A DNA stretch of 40,457 bases. Source: an uncultured Actinomycetes bacterium. GTDB lineage: Bacteria > Actinomycetota > Actinomycetes > Mycobacteriales > Mycobacteriaceae. Positions within the stretch are counted from its first letter, which is position 1, and the number at the start of each line of letters is the position of its first letter. Positions 7,129-15,389 of this stretch are shown piece by piece. The DNA lies in the NCBI GenBank assembly GCA_903884065.1, contig CAISDL010000060.1, positions 1 to 40,457 on the forward strand, given 5' to 3'. Under the pieces are notes generated by a model. The model searched no databases, had not been told where the DNA came from, and was given only the letters and a program-made list of their open reading frames with translations. Made by a program: the position numbers and the translations under genes.

Positions 7129-8636
7129 ACCTTCACCTCGGTCTGCCGGAAGCTCAGCGCCACTGTCACGTCATCCAGACTCGGCGCGGTCCGGCCGGCA
7201 AGGTCGGCCAGTGTCCACGCGACCCTCAGCGTGCGATCGACCCCTCGGATGCTGAGCAGCCCACGCTCCAGCGCCGTCTTCAGCGGAGCCATCACCGGGT
7301 TTGGTGGCCGAAAGCGCCGGCGCAGCACCGTGCCGCTGACCTCCGCATTGGTGGTGACCCCGTGCGAACTCCAGCGTTCGGCCGCCGCTGCCCGGGCGTG
7401 GGCCACCCGGGCGCGAACCACCTCGCTGCTCTCGGCCGCCTCCGCGGTGAACGCGCCGGCCCGGACGGCATGCAGGTGCACCCGCAGATCGACGCGGTCG
7501 AGCAGCGGCCCGGACAACTTCCCCAGATAGCGGCGCCTCTCCAGGGCCGAGCACCGGCAGTCCCTCGGATCGATCCGGGCGCACGGACACGGGTTGGCCG
7601 CAAGCACCAGCTGGAATCGGGCCGGATACCGCACCACACCGTCTCGGCGGGCCAGCCGAACCTCACCGTCCTCCAACGGGGTCCGCAGTGCTTCCAGCGC
7701 GCTGAGCCGGATCTCCGCGCACTCGTCGAGAAACAACACACCCCGGTGGGCCCGGCTGATGGCCCCGGGACGGGCGAGCCCCGAGCCGCCGCCGACCAGC
7801 GCGGCCACACTCGAGGAGTGATGCGGTGCGATGAACGGCGGGCGGGTGACCAGCGGCATGCGTTGGGAGAGCAGACCCGCGACCGAATGGATGGCCGTCA
7901 CTTCGAGGGCTTCGCTGTCACTGAGGTCCGGCAATAGGCCTGGAAGCCGTTGCGCCAGCATCGTTTTCCCCACCCCGGGCGGTCCGGTGAGCATGAGGTG
8001 GTGGGCGCCGGCCGCGGCGACCTCGACGGCGAATCGGGCCTGGGTCTGCCCGACGATGTCCGACAGGTCCGCCATCGGCTGACTTTCCGGCCGCGGGTTG
8101 GCGGTTCGTTCTTCGGCCCCGGTGCCGTCTTCAAGCCACTGCTGCAGGTCACGCAGGGTGCCGACGCCGTGTACGGCGATACCGTCGACCAGACTGGCCT
8201 CGGCGAGGTTGTCGCTGGGGACCACGACGGCGGGCCACCCCTGCTGCTTGGCGGCCAGCACCGCCGGCAGCACCCCGTTCACCGGACGGATTCGTCCGTC
8301 GAGGGCCAATTCTCCCAGCAGAACCGTCTTCTCCAGCCGATGCCACGGGGTGCGACGCCCGGCGGACAGGATCGCGCACGCCAATGCGATGTCGTACAGG
8401 GATCCGGTCTTGGGCAGGGTCGCCGGCGACAGCGCCAGGGTCAGCCTCGACATCGGCCAGTTGTTGCCGCAGTTGGTGACCGCGGCCCGGACCCGGTCGC
8501 GGGATTCCTGCAGTGCGGCGTCGGGAAGGCCGACCAGATGCACGCCTGGCAGACCGGAGGTGACATCGGCTTCGATCTCCACGATGGTGCCGTCGAGGCC
8601 GCGAACCGCCACCGAGAATGCCCGTCCGAGCGCCAT
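7125..8636 (-). CDS. comM: ComM/YifB family AAA+ ATPase (Mg-chelatase-like)
   Basis: A 503-residue protein. The N-terminal ChlI-like domain (about 20-140, with GLPGVHLVGLPDAALQESRD) is followed by an AAA+ core with Walker A GPPGVGKT (residues 218-225), the RPFIAPHHSSS loop and Walker B FLDECAEI. A Cys-rich CPCARIDPRDCRCS segment and the C-terminal Mg_chelatase_C domain follow. In Vibrio, ComM is a hexameric helicase promoting branch migration during integration of transformed DNA. It sits between yraN and dprA with 1-nt and 4-nt overlaps, one transcription unit of DNA-handling genes, which supports a recombination role. Confidence 0.94.
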   Translation of the reverse strand: MALGRAFSVAVRGLDGTIVEIEADVTSGLPGVHLVGLPDAALQESRDRVRAAVTNCGNNWPMSRLTLALSPATLPKTGSLYDIALACAILSAGRRTPWHRLEKTVLLGELALDGRIRPVNGVLPAVLAAKQQGWPAVVVPSDNLAEASLVDGIAVHGVGTLRDLQQWLEDGTGAEERTANPRPESQPMADLSDIVGQTQARFAVEVAAAGAHHLMLTGPPGVGKTMLAQRLPGLLPDLSDSEALEVTAIHSVAGLLSQRMPLVTRPPFIAPHHSSSVAALVGGGSGLARPGAISRAHRGVLFLDECAEIRLSALEALRTPLEDGEVRLARRDGVVRYPARFQLVLAANPCPCARIDPRDCRCSALERRRYLGKLSGPLLDRVDLRVHLHAVRAGAFTAEAAESSEVVRARVAHARAAAAERWSSHGVTTNAEVSGTVLRRRFRPPNPVMAPLKTALERGLLSIRGVDRTLRVAWTLADLAGRTAPSLDDVTVALSFRQTEVKV

Positions 8637-9001
8637 CAGCCGACTCCCCGTAGGTGCATGACCTCAGGGGTGCGGCGCCGGCCGACGCGCACTCCCACGA
8701 CGTCGATCCTCAGGCTCGGCCATCCGTCGTCCTGACCGGCCAGCCACAGACCGGCCAGGCGACGGATGCGCCGGACCTTCTGCGGGGTGACCGCATGTTC
8801 CAGCCCACCGAACCCGTCACCGGTGCGGGTCTTGACCTCGACGAAGACCACCGTCCCCGGGCCGTCGGTCGCGATCAGATCCAGTTCGCCGTAGCGGCAC
8901 CGCCAGTTGCGCTGCAGAATCCGCCAGCCCAGGGATTGCAGATGCTCAACGGCGACCTGCTCCCCGAGGGCGCCGAGTTCCTGTCGGCTGAAAGTCGTCA
9001 T
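8636..9001 (-). CDS. YraN family (UPF0102) endonuclease-like protein
   Basis: A 121-residue protein of the small UPF0102 family. It has the PD-(D/E)xK nuclease core: Glu39 and Asp41 in GELDLIA, and the E-x-K of VFVEVKTR (Glu55, Lys57). The fold resembles Holliday-junction resolvases; the biochemical function is not established for the family. It is the first gene of the yraN-comM-dprA unit, and its stop overlaps the comM ATG by one base. In M. tuberculosis fdhD and fdhF lie upstream of its orthologue (my recollection); they are absent here and the DUF2469 gene follows after 90 nt. Confidence 0.9.
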   Translation of the reverse strand: MTTFSRQELGALGEQVAVEHLQSLGWRILQRNWRCRYGELDLIATDGPGTVVFVEVKTRTGDGFGGLEHAVTPQKVRRIRRLAGLWLAGQDDGWPSLRIDVVGVRVGRRRTPEVMHLRGVG

Positions 9002-9091
9002 GGGCCCAGCGTCTGCGGGGAGTCCGACGGAACCCGCCGGGCAAGCGCCGACAGGGTGGAGCTATCCCCAGAGCCTCACGGATGCACAGCC

Positions 9092-9397
9092 CTATTCGGG
9101 CAGTCGCAACTCCGGCTTCTCGACCTCTTCGATGTTGACGTCTTTGAAGGTGATCACTCGGACCTGTTTGACGAAACGGGCCGGCCGGTACATGTCCCAC
9201 ACCCACGCATCGGCCAGTCGCAGTTCGAAGTACACCTCGCCGTCGGTGTTGCGCGGCACCAACTCGACGCTGTTGGCCAGATAGAAGCGCCGCTCGGTCT
9301 CCACGACGTAGCTGAACTGACCCACGATGTCCTTGTATTCGCGGTACAGCGAGAGTTCCATCTCGGTTTCGTACTTCTCGAGATCCTCGGCACTCAT
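9092..9397 (-). CDS. DUF2469 protein (Rv2901c-like)
   Basis: A 101-residue protein starting at MSAEDLEKYETEMEL; more N-terminal codons in frame are not protein-like. It is an acidic, charged, soluble protein with no signal peptide or membrane segment. This family is restricted to actinobacteria and is nearly invariant among mycobacteria; no biochemical function is known. The stable position beside rnhB and lepB suggests a core role, possibly in translation or RNA-linked processes, but that is only contextual. There is a 47-nt gap from the rnhB stop. Confidence 0.88.
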   Translation of the reverse strand: MSAEDLEKYETEMELSLYREYKDIVGQFSYVVETERRFYLANSVELVPRNTDGEVYFELRLADAWVWDMYRPARFVKQVRVITFKDVNIEEVEKPELRLPE

Positions 9398-9444
9398 CAG
9401 CTCAGCGGTCCCTTGTCGTCGACGTCTGTTGGTTCCATCTTGTC

Positions 9445-10149
9445 TCACCCCTCGCCGTGGCGGGCCACCGGCGCGAATTCGGCCACGAGTTCGTTGTTCC
9501 CCGCCGTGGCCACCCGCCGGACATTGATGAACGAATGCCGGTGCTGACTGCACGGGCCGTGCTGGGCCAGCGCGGCGCCGTGCGCAGGTGTGCTGTATCC
9601 CTTGTGCTCGGCGAATCCGTAGCCAGGATGGTCGGCATCCATGGCGACCATGAGCCGATCGCGGCTGACTTTGGCGAGAACACTCGCCGCGGCGATGCAG
9701 GCTGCTGCCGCATCGCCGCCGATCACCGGCAGCGACGGCATCGGCAGGCCGGGGACCCGGAACCCGTCGGACAACACATACCCCGGCCGGACCGGGAGTC
9801 CGGCGACCGCCCGCCGCATTCCCTCGATATTGGCCGCGTGCACACCTCGACGGTCCACCTCGGCCGCCGGGATGAACACCACGTGATAGGCCAGCGCATA
9901 GCGGCGGATCACCGGGAACAGTTCCTCGCGGGTCTTCTCGGTGAGCTTCTTGGAGTCGTCGAGCGCGGCGAGGCTCTCCAAGCGATTTGGCCCCAGGACG
10001 CAGGCGGCGATCACCAGTGGACCAGCGCAGGCGCCGCGGCCCACCTCATCGACACCGGCCACCGGGCCCAGCCCGCTGCGGTAGAGCGCCGACTCCAGAG
10101 TCCGCAGCCCCGAGGACCGTCGGATGACGGTGCGCGGGGGCCAGATCAT
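9445..10149 (-). CDS. rnhB: Ribonuclease HII
   Basis: RNase HII removes ribonucleotides misincorporated into DNA by cutting RNA-DNA hybrids 5' of the ribonucleotide. The 234-residue product from the ATG opening [13 protein letters not shown] carries the [15 protein letters not shown] motif (Asp34, Glu35), LDDSKKL (about 64-70), the VLSDG Asp and the C-terminal [10 protein letters not shown] segment with the last catalytic Asp, so all four acidic residues of the DEDD site are present. A GTG nine bases upstream is a possible alternative start; the ATG matches the N-terminus I recall for mycobacterial orthologues. It follows lepB by about 10 nt and is probably in the same transcript. Confidence 0.94.
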   Translation of the reverse strand: MIWPPRTVIRRSSGLRTLESALYRSGLGPVAGVDEVGRGACAGPLVIAACVLGPNRLESLAALDDSKKLTEKTREELFPVIRRYALAYHVVFIPAAEVDRRGVHAANIEGMRRAVAGLPVRPGYVLSDGFRVPGLPMPSLPVIGGDAAAACIAAASVLAKVSRDRLMVAMDADHPGYGFAEHKGYSTPAHGAALAQHGPCSQHRHSFINVRRVATAGNNELVAEFAPVARHGEG

Positions 10150-10159
10150 CGGCGCCACG

Positions 10160-10975
10160 TCAGCCCTGTTGCGGGTCGACCGAGGACACACCACCCCAGC
10201 GTGAGGGCGGCCACGCGATGAACCGGGACTTGCCGATGACGTTGTCGACCGGCACCGTGCCGGTGACGGGATCCCCGGTGCACAGCAGGCCCCTCTGCGC
10301 CTCGGCCGGCGCGCTGCTGCAGTGGGCTCGAGAATCGGCGGAGTGGGTGCGGTTGTCGCCCATCACCCACAGTCGGCCCTCGGGCACCTTCACCGGGCCG
10401 AACTCATTGCCCAGGCACGGGTAGACGACGGGGTCGGCCATCATCGTTCCCGGGTCCAGATAGGGCTCTTTGAGCAGCTTGCCGTCGACCGTCAGGCCGG
10501 TGTCGGCACGGCACTGCACAGTCTGGCCACCGGTGGCGATGACGCGTTTGACCAGATCGTTCTCGTCCGGCGGCACGAAACCGATGAACGAGAGCGCGTT
10601 CTGGACCCACCGCACCGCGCCGTTCTCGGACCGGATCGACTTGTAACCGACATTCCAGTTGGGCGGACCCTTGAACACGATGACGTCGCCCGGTTCGGGA
10701 TCACCAAACCGATAGGTGATCTTGTCGACCATGATCCGGTCGCCGACGCAGCCCTTGCAGCCGTGCAGGGTGGGTTCCATCGACTCCGACGGAATCAGGT
10801 AGGGACGCGCCACGAAGGTCAGCATCACGTAGTAGAGCAGGACCGCGGTTCCCACCAGGATCACGCCCTCGCGCAGCGCCGAGCGCTTCTTCTCAATCTT
10901 CTCGGGCTTGGCCGGGATCTCCGTCGGGCCCGGGCGCTCCGATATCGACTCGGCCGGTTCTGGGGTCTCGGTCAC
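10160..10975 (-). CDS. lepB: Signal peptidase I
   Basis: A 271-residue membrane-anchored serine protease that removes Sec/Tat signal peptides on the outer side of the membrane. There is a charged cytosolic N-terminus (1-35), one TM (about 37-55), the catalytic Ser65 in PSESMEPTL and the general base Lys143 in [10 protein letters not shown]. The C-terminal box [11 protein letters not shown] is also present. Start is GTG. A TACGCT box ends exactly 6 nt upstream of it, which suggests a leaderless transcript. Clients in this window probably include the MPT63-like, DacB and small secreted proteins. A Cys pair (HGCKGC) in the loop after the catalytic Ser is noteworthy and may form a disulfide. Confidence 0.95.
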   Translation of the reverse strand: MTETPEPAESISERPGPTEIPAKPEKIEKKRSALREGVILVGTAVLLYYVMLTFVARPYLIPSESMEPTLHGCKGCVGDRIMVDKITYRFGDPEPGDVIVFKGPPNWNVGYKSIRSENGAVRWVQNALSFIGFVPPDENDLVKRVIATGGQTVQCRADTGLTVDGKLLKEPYLDPGTMMADPVVYPCLGNEFGPVKVPEGRLWVMGDNRTHSADSRAHCSSAPAEAQRGLLCTGDPVTGTVPVDNVIGKSRFIAWPPSRWGGVSSVDPQQG

Positions 10976-11027
10976 GGGATCAGCGTAGCCATCAGGGGGC
11001 CGGAAACCCCGGGACCCCGGCCCACAT

Positions 11028-11079
11028 GTCGAAGCTCAGCGCTTCTCCTCGTCCCCGGTCGAAGCTCAGCGCTTCTCCT
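11028..11079. repeat. 22-bp tandem duplication over the rplS stop codon
   Basis: GTCGAAGCTCAGCGCTTCTC plus two further bases occurs at 11028-11049 and again, identically, at 11058-11079 (period 30). The second copy contains the rplS terminal codons KEKR and stop on the minus strand. The first copy repeats this sequence just downstream of the stop, outside the frame. Confidence 0.9.
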
Positions 11080-11407
11080 TGATCTTCGCCTTCTTGCCGC
11101 GCAGCTCGCGCAGGTAGTACAGCTTGGCCCGGCGGACGTCGCCGCGGGTCAGAACCTCGATGTGGTCGATATTGGGCGAGTGGACCGGGAAGGTGCGCTC
11201 GACGCCGACGCCGTAGCTTTCCTTGCGGACGGTGAAGGTCTCCCGGATGCCACCACCGGAGCGGCGCAGCACCACACCCTTGAAGACCTGGATGCGCTGC
11301 TTGTTGCCCTCGATGACCTTCACGTGGACATTGATGGTGTCACCTGGGCCGAAGGCAGGGATGTCGTCGCGAAGCGACGGCTGGTCGACGAAGTCGAGAG
11401 TGTTCAT
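11066..11407 (-). CDS. rplS: 50S ribosomal protein L19
   Basis: A 113-residue L19, the normal length, starting at [13 protein letters not shown]. It carries the family signature region [20 protein letters not shown] and the basic C-terminus [15 protein letters not shown]19 sits at the 30S/50S interface. It is preceded by a roughly 130-nt leader with a promoter-like box at 11537-11548 and followed by lepB after about 90 nt, so an rplS-lepB-rnhB transcript is plausible, with lepB also having its own leaderless-type promoter. The last codons are duplicated downstream (see repeat). Confidence 0.97.
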   Translation of the reverse strand: MNTLDFVDQPSLRDDIPAFGPGDTINVHVKVIEGNKQRIQVFKGVVLRRSGGGIRETFTVRKESYGVGVERTFPVHSPNIDHIEVLTRGDVRRAKLYYLRELRGKKAKIKEKR

Positions 11408-11536
11408 CGGGTGAACGTTCCTTGCGGTCGGGCTCCGGGCGGATATCGGGGCGCATGCGCCTGACATCGCCGGGCTGGGTGGTCAGATGTTTGTCGCAGC
11501 AGGCGGTTGGACCGGCCCGCGCGGGGCAACTGCTCA

Positions 11537-11548
11537 ATTGTGCCAGAT
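11537..11548 (-). promoter_or_regulatory. Promoter-like box of rplS
   Basis: Minus strand ATCTGGCACAAT, an extended -10-like sequence (CACAAT), lies about 130 nt upstream of the rplS start. The identical 12-mer lies upstream of rpsP (14862-14873), and both drive ribosomal protein genes. Functional assignment is inference. Confidence 0.45.
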
Positions 11549-11715
11549 GGGCCGCGAGGGGCGAAATCCACGACCCGCCGTAGCGGGTGGCATCCCGTCC
11601 GCACGGAATTAGGCGGTGTACAAAAGTGACGGCTACCCTGAGGATGCCGGGGTCCATCGGGGGAACGCCCCACGCCGAAGATGTTGAGAACACGCATCCG
11701 ACGAGGAGAGGGACC
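11549..11715 (+). promoter_or_regulatory. Rest of the rplS/lppW divergent intergenic region with lppW promoter candidate
   Basis: The non-coding stretch between the rplS and lppW starts is about 308 bases. Besides the rplS box it holds a TACCCT -10-like hexamer at 11634-11639 facing lppW, with TTAGGC as a weak -35 candidate about 20 nt upstream, and the GAGGAGAGG ribosome binding site right before the lppW ATG. I see no RNA gene and no strong hairpin. Confidence 0.4.
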
Positions 11716-12612
11716 ATGCGACGTCGAACGTCGGTGCTGCTTGCGGGCACCGCCGCGGTCGCGACGGTCCTCCTGATCGGCGCATCCTCGACCGCAGGTT
11801 CCGGTGCTCATCCTCCCGAGCGCGTCACTCTGACGTCCGCCGGCCCGCAGGCCGCCCCCGCAGCGCTGCCGGATCGCTTCGCCGAGTTGAACAAACGAGC
11901 CAAGCGGGCGACCGCCGAAGCCCAGAAGCGCGGGGCCGACATCAGCCTCACCGTCCTCGATCGCACCACCGGACAGATCCTGAACAGCGGCGACAGCGCA
12001 CCGTTCCCGATCGCGTCGGTGGCGAAACTGTTCATCGCCGACGACCTGCTGAAGCAGTTGACACAGAAGAAGGCCAAGCTCAGCCCGCAGGACCGGCGCC
12101 GCCTCGACGTCATGCTCCGGTCCTCCGACGACTTCCCGGCCGACGAATTCTGGGCCCGCGACGGCGGCAACGCGATCATCAAGCGGGTGACTGACCGCTA
12201 CAAGCTCGCCAAGACCACGGCGCCGTACAACGGCGACTGGTGGAACACGATGAGCACCACTGCCGATCTCGTCCGCTACTACGACATGTTGCTGGACGGC
12301 ACGGGCGGACTTCCGCGGGAACAGGCCGACCTCATCCTGGCCAACCTTGCCGCCTCGACGCCTCTGGGCGTCGACGGCTACCCGCAGCGGTTCGGCATCC
12401 CCGACGGATTGTTCGCCGAGCCCGTTGCGGTGAAGCAGGGTTGGATGTGCTGCTGGGGACCCGCTAACCAGGTGCATCTGTCGACCGGCGTGGTCGGGTC
12501 GGATCGCCGCTACGTGGTAGCCATCGCCTCGATGCAGCCCGTCGACGAGTCCACTGCACGCAACACGCTCACCCAGGCGCTCAAGAGGATGTTCCCCGGC
12601 GGACACATCTGA
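11716..12612 (+). CDS. lppW: LppW-like secreted beta-lactamase-fold serine hydrolase
   Basis: A 298-residue exported protein; the start follows GAGGAGAGG with good spacing. It has an N-terminal signal (RRR, then hydrophobic residues about 7-24) and then a beta-lactamase/DD-peptidase-like domain with ASVAKLF (Ser101-x-x-Lys104), SSDDF as the SxN-position motif and VKQGW where KTG is usual. The sequence DGYPQRFGIPDGL and the surrounding segment match what I recall of M. tuberculosis LppW (Rv2905), located at the same place between rplS and trmD. The M. tuberculosis protein has a lipobox Cys; here the signal region AGTAAVATVLLIGASSTAG has no Cys, so it cannot be lipidated there. Probable role is in the cell wall; the KQG in place of KTG leaves enzymatic activity uncertain. 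Confidence 0.85.
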   Translation: MRRRTSVLLAGTAAVATVLLIGASSTAGSGAHPPERVTLTSAGPQAAPAALPDRFAELNKRAKRATAEAQKRGADISLTVLDRTTGQILNSGDSAPFPIASVAKLFIADDLLKQLTQKKAKLSPQDRRRLDVMLRSSDDFPADEFWARDGGNAIIKRVTDRYKLAKTTAPYNGDWWNTMSTTADLVRYYDMLLDGTGGLPREQADLILANLAASTPLGVDGYPQRFGIPDGLFAEPVAVKQGWMCCWGPANQVHLSTGVVGSDRRYVVAIASMQPVDESTARNTLTQALKRMFPGGHI

Positions 12613-12635
12613 CCTGACGGGCCGGAACTGACCGA

Positions 12636-13319
12636 TCACTCTCCGGCGAGGAGATCCGGCCGTCGTTCCGTGGTTCGTCGCATCGCCTGTTCGCGCCGCC
12701 ACGCGGCGATCTTGGCGTGGTCACCGGACAGCAGCACCTCCGGCACCGCCAGACCCCGCCAGACCGGAGGCCGGGTGTAGCTCGGCCCCTCAAGAAGTGC
12801 CTCGGAATGCGAATCATCCTGGTGGGAAAGCGGATTGCCGATGACATTCGGCAATAGCCGCAACACCGCCTCGATCATCACCAACGCCGCGGCCTCCCCC
12901 CCGGCGAGCACATAGTCGCCGATGGAGACTTCCTCGACCCGCATCCTGACGGCGGCGTCGTCGGCCACCCGTTGATCGATGCCTTCGTACCGACCGCAGG
13001 CGAACACCAGATGCTTCTCGGCGGTCCAGCGCCGCGCGTCGGACTGGCCGAACAGCCGGCCGGCGGGCGTCGGCATCACCAGAAGCGTCTCCGCCGTGCA
13101 GATCTCGTCGAGTGCGTCACCCCAGACCGGCGCCTTCATCACCATGCCGGGCCCTCCCCCGTACGGCGCGTCGTCCACCGAACGGTGCACATCGTGCGTC
13201 CAGCGGCGCAGATCGTGCACCGCGAATTCGACGATGCCGGACTCAATCGCCCTGCCGGGCAACGATTGCCGAACCGGCTGCAGGTAGTCGGGGAAGATCG
13301 AGACGACGTCGATGCGCAC
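12636..13319 (-). CDS. trmD: tRNA (guanine-N1)-methyltransferase TrmD
   Basis: A 227-residue SPOUT methyltransferase that makes m1G37 in tRNAs reading CNN codons and prevents +1 frameshifting. The trefoil-knot SAM site is visible as [10 protein letters not shown] (106-115) and [11 protein letters not shown] (132-142). The N-terminal [10 protein letters not shown] and [12 protein letters not shown] blocks and the C-terminal [15 protein letters not shown] helix are typical. Start is GTG directly after the rimM stop (TGAGTG), implying coupled translation in an rpsP-khpA-rimM-trmD operon. It converges on lppW with a 23-nt gap. Confidence 0.96.
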   Translation of the reverse strand: MRIDVVSIFPDYLQPVRQSLPGRAIESGIVEFAVHDLRRWTHDVHRSVDDAPYGGGPGMVMKAPVWGDALDEICTAETLLVMPTPAGRLFGQSDARRWTAEKHLVFACGRYEGIDQRVADDAAVRMRVEEVSIGDYVLAGGEAAALVMIEAVLRLLPNVIGNPLSHQDDSHSEALLEGPSYTRPPVWRGLAVPEVLLSGDHAKIAAWRREQAMRRTTERRPDLLAGE

Positions 13320-13844
13320 TCAGGACTCCAGGTCGAGCAGGCCCTCGGGAGGGTCGATGCGCACAATGCCGTCGGCCAGTGAAACCGAGGTGACGATCTC
13401 GCTGACAAAAGGCACCAGCACCTCGACGGCGGAATCCCCTCGTATCGAGAGGAGTTCACCGCCCGGGGTGTGCAAGACCTCGGCAACGGTACCGACGTCA
13501 CGTCCGTCGACGGTCACCACGGCCAGACCCTCGAGTTGGTGGTCGTAGAACTCGTCGGGGTCCTCGATGGCCGGTAGTTCGGCGGAGTCGACGACGAACA
13601 GCCAGCCGCGCAGGGCGTCCGCGCTGTCGCGGTCGGCAACCCCCTCCAGCCGGATCAGCAGCCGTGCAGCGTGCGGGCGGACCGACGCAATGACGGCCTC
13701 ACGTTCGACTCCGGTGCGGAAGTTCTTGAGCCGCATCCGGTTACCGACGGTGAACCGGGCTTCCGGGTCGTCGGTGCGGACATCGACGACGAGTTCGCCG
13801 GTGATTCCGTGCGCCTTGGCGATCCGCCCGGCAACCAGTTCCAC
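13320..13844 (-). CDS. rimM: 16S rRNA processing/30S assembly factor RimM
   Basis: A 174-residue RimM that binds S19 and helps mature the 30S head. The N-terminal RimM barrel ([19 protein letters not shown], residues 2-20) is followed by a PRC-barrel (about 90-170, with [11 protein letters not shown] and GELLSI). Start is GTG. No clear Shine-Dalgarno is seen; 56 nt separate it from khpA. Length and context are as expected. Confidence 0.95.
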   Translation of the reverse strand: MELVAGRIAKAHGITGELVVDVRTDDPEARFTVGNRMRLKNFRTGVEREAVIASVRPHAARLLIRLEGVADRDSADALRGWLFVVDSAELPAIEDPDEFYDHQLEGLAVVTVDGRDVGTVAEVLHTPGGELLSIRGDSAVEVLVPFVSEIVTSVSLADGIVRIDPPEGLLDLES

Positions 13845-13900
13845 TTCGCTCCTGCCCGCCGAATACGATCCCCGAGTCGCTGCACTCCGAGCCGCGGGGG

Positions 13901-14143
13901 CTACTGGTCGGTATCCACCACGTCGACGCGGATTCCGCGGCCGCCGATACCGGCGACCAGGGTCCGCAGCGCCGTGGCGGTACGGCCGCCACGGCCGATC
14001 ACCTTGCCCAGATCGTCGGGGTGCACATGCACCTCCACGGTGCGTCCCCGCCGGTTGGTCACCAGGTCGACGCGAACGTCATCCGGGTTGTCGACGATCC
14101 CGCGCACCAGGTGCTCGACGGCGTCGACGACGACGGTGCTCAT
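13901..14143 (-). CDS. khpA: KH-domain RNA-binding protein KhpA
   Basis: An 80-residue single-KH protein. The RNA-binding GxxG loop is Gly50-Arg-Gly-Gly53 in [10 protein letters not shown], preceded by a VEVHVHPDD strand. In Firmicutes KhpA pairs with KhpB/Jag to bind RNA and affect cell elongation and division; in mycobacteria it lies between rpsP and rimM as here. The ATG overlaps the rpsP stop (ATGA). Confidence 0.92.
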   Translation of the reverse strand: MSTVVVDAVEHLVRGIVDNPDDVRVDLVTNRRGRTVEVHVHPDDLGKVIGRGGRTATALRTLVAGIGGRGIRVDVVDTDQ

Positions 14144-14772
14144 TCTGCGGCCGGCTCGGCGGCCTCTGCCACGGGCTCGGCGTCAGGAGCAGCCTCCGCG
14201 GCCGGCTCGACGGCGGCCTCAGCCTCCGGCGCGGCGGCCTCAGCCTCCGGCGCGGCGGCCTCAGCCTCCGGCGCGGCGGCCTCAGCCTCCGGCGCGGCGG
14301 CCTCAGTCGCAGCGGCCTCCGGCGCGGCGGCCTCGGCCTCAGGTGCGGCGACGCCTTCTTCAGCCTTCTCGGCCTTCTTGGCCGGCGCCTTCTTCTTCTT
14401 GAGCTGGGTGGCTTCGCCGGTCGGCGCGCCATCGGCGGCGGCGAGCGCGGCATTGAACAGCTCGAGCTTGCTCGGCTTGGGCTCCTTGACCTTCAGCGTG
14501 CCCTCGGCGCCGGGCAGACCCTTGAACTTCTGCCAGTCACCGGTGACCTTGAGCAGCTTGAGCACCGGTTCGGTGGGCTGGGCGCCGACGGACAGCCAGT
14601 ACTGGGCCCGCTCGGAATCGACCTCGATGAGGCTCGGGTCTTCCTTGGGGTGATAGCGGCCGATGACCTCGATCGCGCGGCCGTCGCGGCGATTGCGCGC
14701 GTCGGCGACAGCGATGCGGTACTGGGGATTGCGGATCTTGCCAAGCCGGGTGAGCTTGATCTTGACAGCCAT
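14140..14772 (-). CDS. rpsP: 30S ribosomal protein S16 with long acidic repeat tail
   Basis: S16 core in residues 1-about 95 ([20 protein letters not shown] at the N-terminus, then [14 protein letters not shown]). The protein is 210 residues, far longer than the roughly 80-90 of E. coli S16 and longer than the roughly 160 I recall for M. tuberculosis. The extension has a Lys-rich stretch ([15 protein letters not shown]) and then an Ala/Glu/Pro tail with four perfect copies of PEAEAAA plus degenerate copies, down to the stop. The tail is probably disordered and surface-exposed on the 30S. It is the first gene of the rpsP-khpA-rimM-trmD operon, with a roughly 90-nt leader. Confidence 0.95.
   Translation of the reverse strand: MAVKIKLTRLGKIRNPQYRIAVADARNRRDGRAIEVIGRYHPKEDPSLIEVDSERAQYWLSVGAQPTEPVLKLLKVTGDWQKFKGLPGAEGTLKVKEPKPSKLELFNAALAAADGAPTGEATQLKKKKAPAKKAEKAEEGVAAPEAEAAAPEAAATEAAAPEAEAAAPEAEAAAPEAEAAAPEAEAAVEPAAEAAPDAEPVAEAAEPAAE
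14221..14304. repeat. Four perfect 21-bp tandem repeats inside rpsP
   Basis: The unit AGCCTCCGGCGCGGCGGCCT followed by C occurs four times without mismatch and keeps the frame, encoding PEAEAAA on the minus strand. Degenerate half-units flank it on both sides. A perfect in-frame array of this kind is expected to vary in copy number between strains by slippage. Confidence 0.92.
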
Positions 14773-14861
14773 GTACGAACTACTCCTTGATCTCACGCTG
14801 CAATTCAGCGATCACCGGCGGGATGCCGGAACCCGGTTTTGCCTTGCGTGGCCAGCGCCCG

Positions 14862-14873
14862 ATTGTGCCAGAT
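14862..14873 (-). promoter_or_regulatory. Promoter-like box of rpsP
   Basis: Minus-strand ATCTGGCACAAT is identical to the box upstream of rplS. It lies about 90 nt before the rpsP start. It probably marks the -10 region of the ribosomal-protein operon promoter; no expression evidence is available. Confidence 0.45.
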
Positions 14874-14878
14874 CAGGC

Positions 14879-14916
14879 GCTCAGGGCGTTAATCGGGCTC
14901 AGCGGGCGTTGATCGG
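14879..14916. repeat. Imperfect direct repeat downstream of NTF2-like gene
   Basis: GCTCAGGGCGTTAATCGG (14879-14896) is followed directly by GCTCAGCGGGCGTTGATCGG (14897-14916). They differ by a 2-base insertion and one substitution and abut the stop codon of the minus-strand NTF2-like gene. Confidence 0.7.
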
Positions 14917-15333
14917 CTACAGCAGCTTGTCCATGCACTTGGTCTCCACCCGCCGAGTCATCCGCCAGCCGTCGGGGGTCCGGACGAACTCGTCGTCGTA
15001 CCACAGCGCGCAGAACAGAATCTGCCCGTCACCGCTGAGCTTCATGGGGTTGAAGCACATGGTCCGGCCGGTGGCCGCGTCGCCGGCCAACCGGATATCG
15101 AAGTTGCCCACCAGGTGGTAGTAGGCCGGGAAGTTCGGCAACACATCCGACAGCCAGGCTTTGACCTGCGGGTAAACCCCGTCGATACCGCCCATCGCCC
15201 GATAGTCGATGTAGGCGTCCGCGGTGAAGATCTTGTCCAAGTCGTCGAATCTGCGCTGGTCGATTGCGGTCGAATAGTCCACCAACAGCTGCTGGATCTC
15301 CAGCCGATCAGAGATTTCCGCCAGGGCAAGCAT
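14917..15333 (-). CDS. SnoaL/NTF2-like protein (Rv2910c-like)
   Basis: A 138-residue protein if started at MLALAEISDRLEIQQLL; two ATGs upstream (15342 and 15369) are alternatives, but the chosen start fits the length of the orthologue I recall. It is a single SnoaL-like/NTF2-like alpha+beta cone domain with LLVDYSTAIDQRRFDDL, an FTADAYIDYR strand and a C-terminal RMTRRVETKCM strand. Such folds are used in isomerases, dehydratases and hydrolases; no catalytic pair can be named with confidence. It is divergent from the dacB2 paralogue over about 56 nt. Confidence 0.82.
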   Translation of the reverse strand: MLALAEISDRLEIQQLLVDYSTAIDQRRFDDLDKIFTADAYIDYRAMGGIDGVYPQVKAWLSDVLPNFPAYYHLVGNFDIRLAGDAATGRTMCFNPMKLSGDGQILFCALWYDDEFVRTPDGWRMTRRVETKCMDKLL

Positions 15334-15375
15334 GGACCCCATTGAACACCGGAGATAGCGCCGGAGCACACCCGT

Positions 15376-15381
15376 TAGGCT
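15376..15381 (+). promoter_or_regulatory. Leaderless-type -10 box of first dacB2 paralogue
   Basis: TAGGCT is followed by 8 nt and then the ATG at 15390. No Shine-Dalgarno is seen. This spacing puts the transcription start on or next to the ATG. Confidence 0.55.
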
Positions 15382-15389
15382 GATCCGCC

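Noticed and set aside
11403..11417. GTTCA-TCGGG-TGAAC palindrome at the rplS start
   Set aside because: It covers the start codon, has short arms and can arise by chance; no support for regulation.
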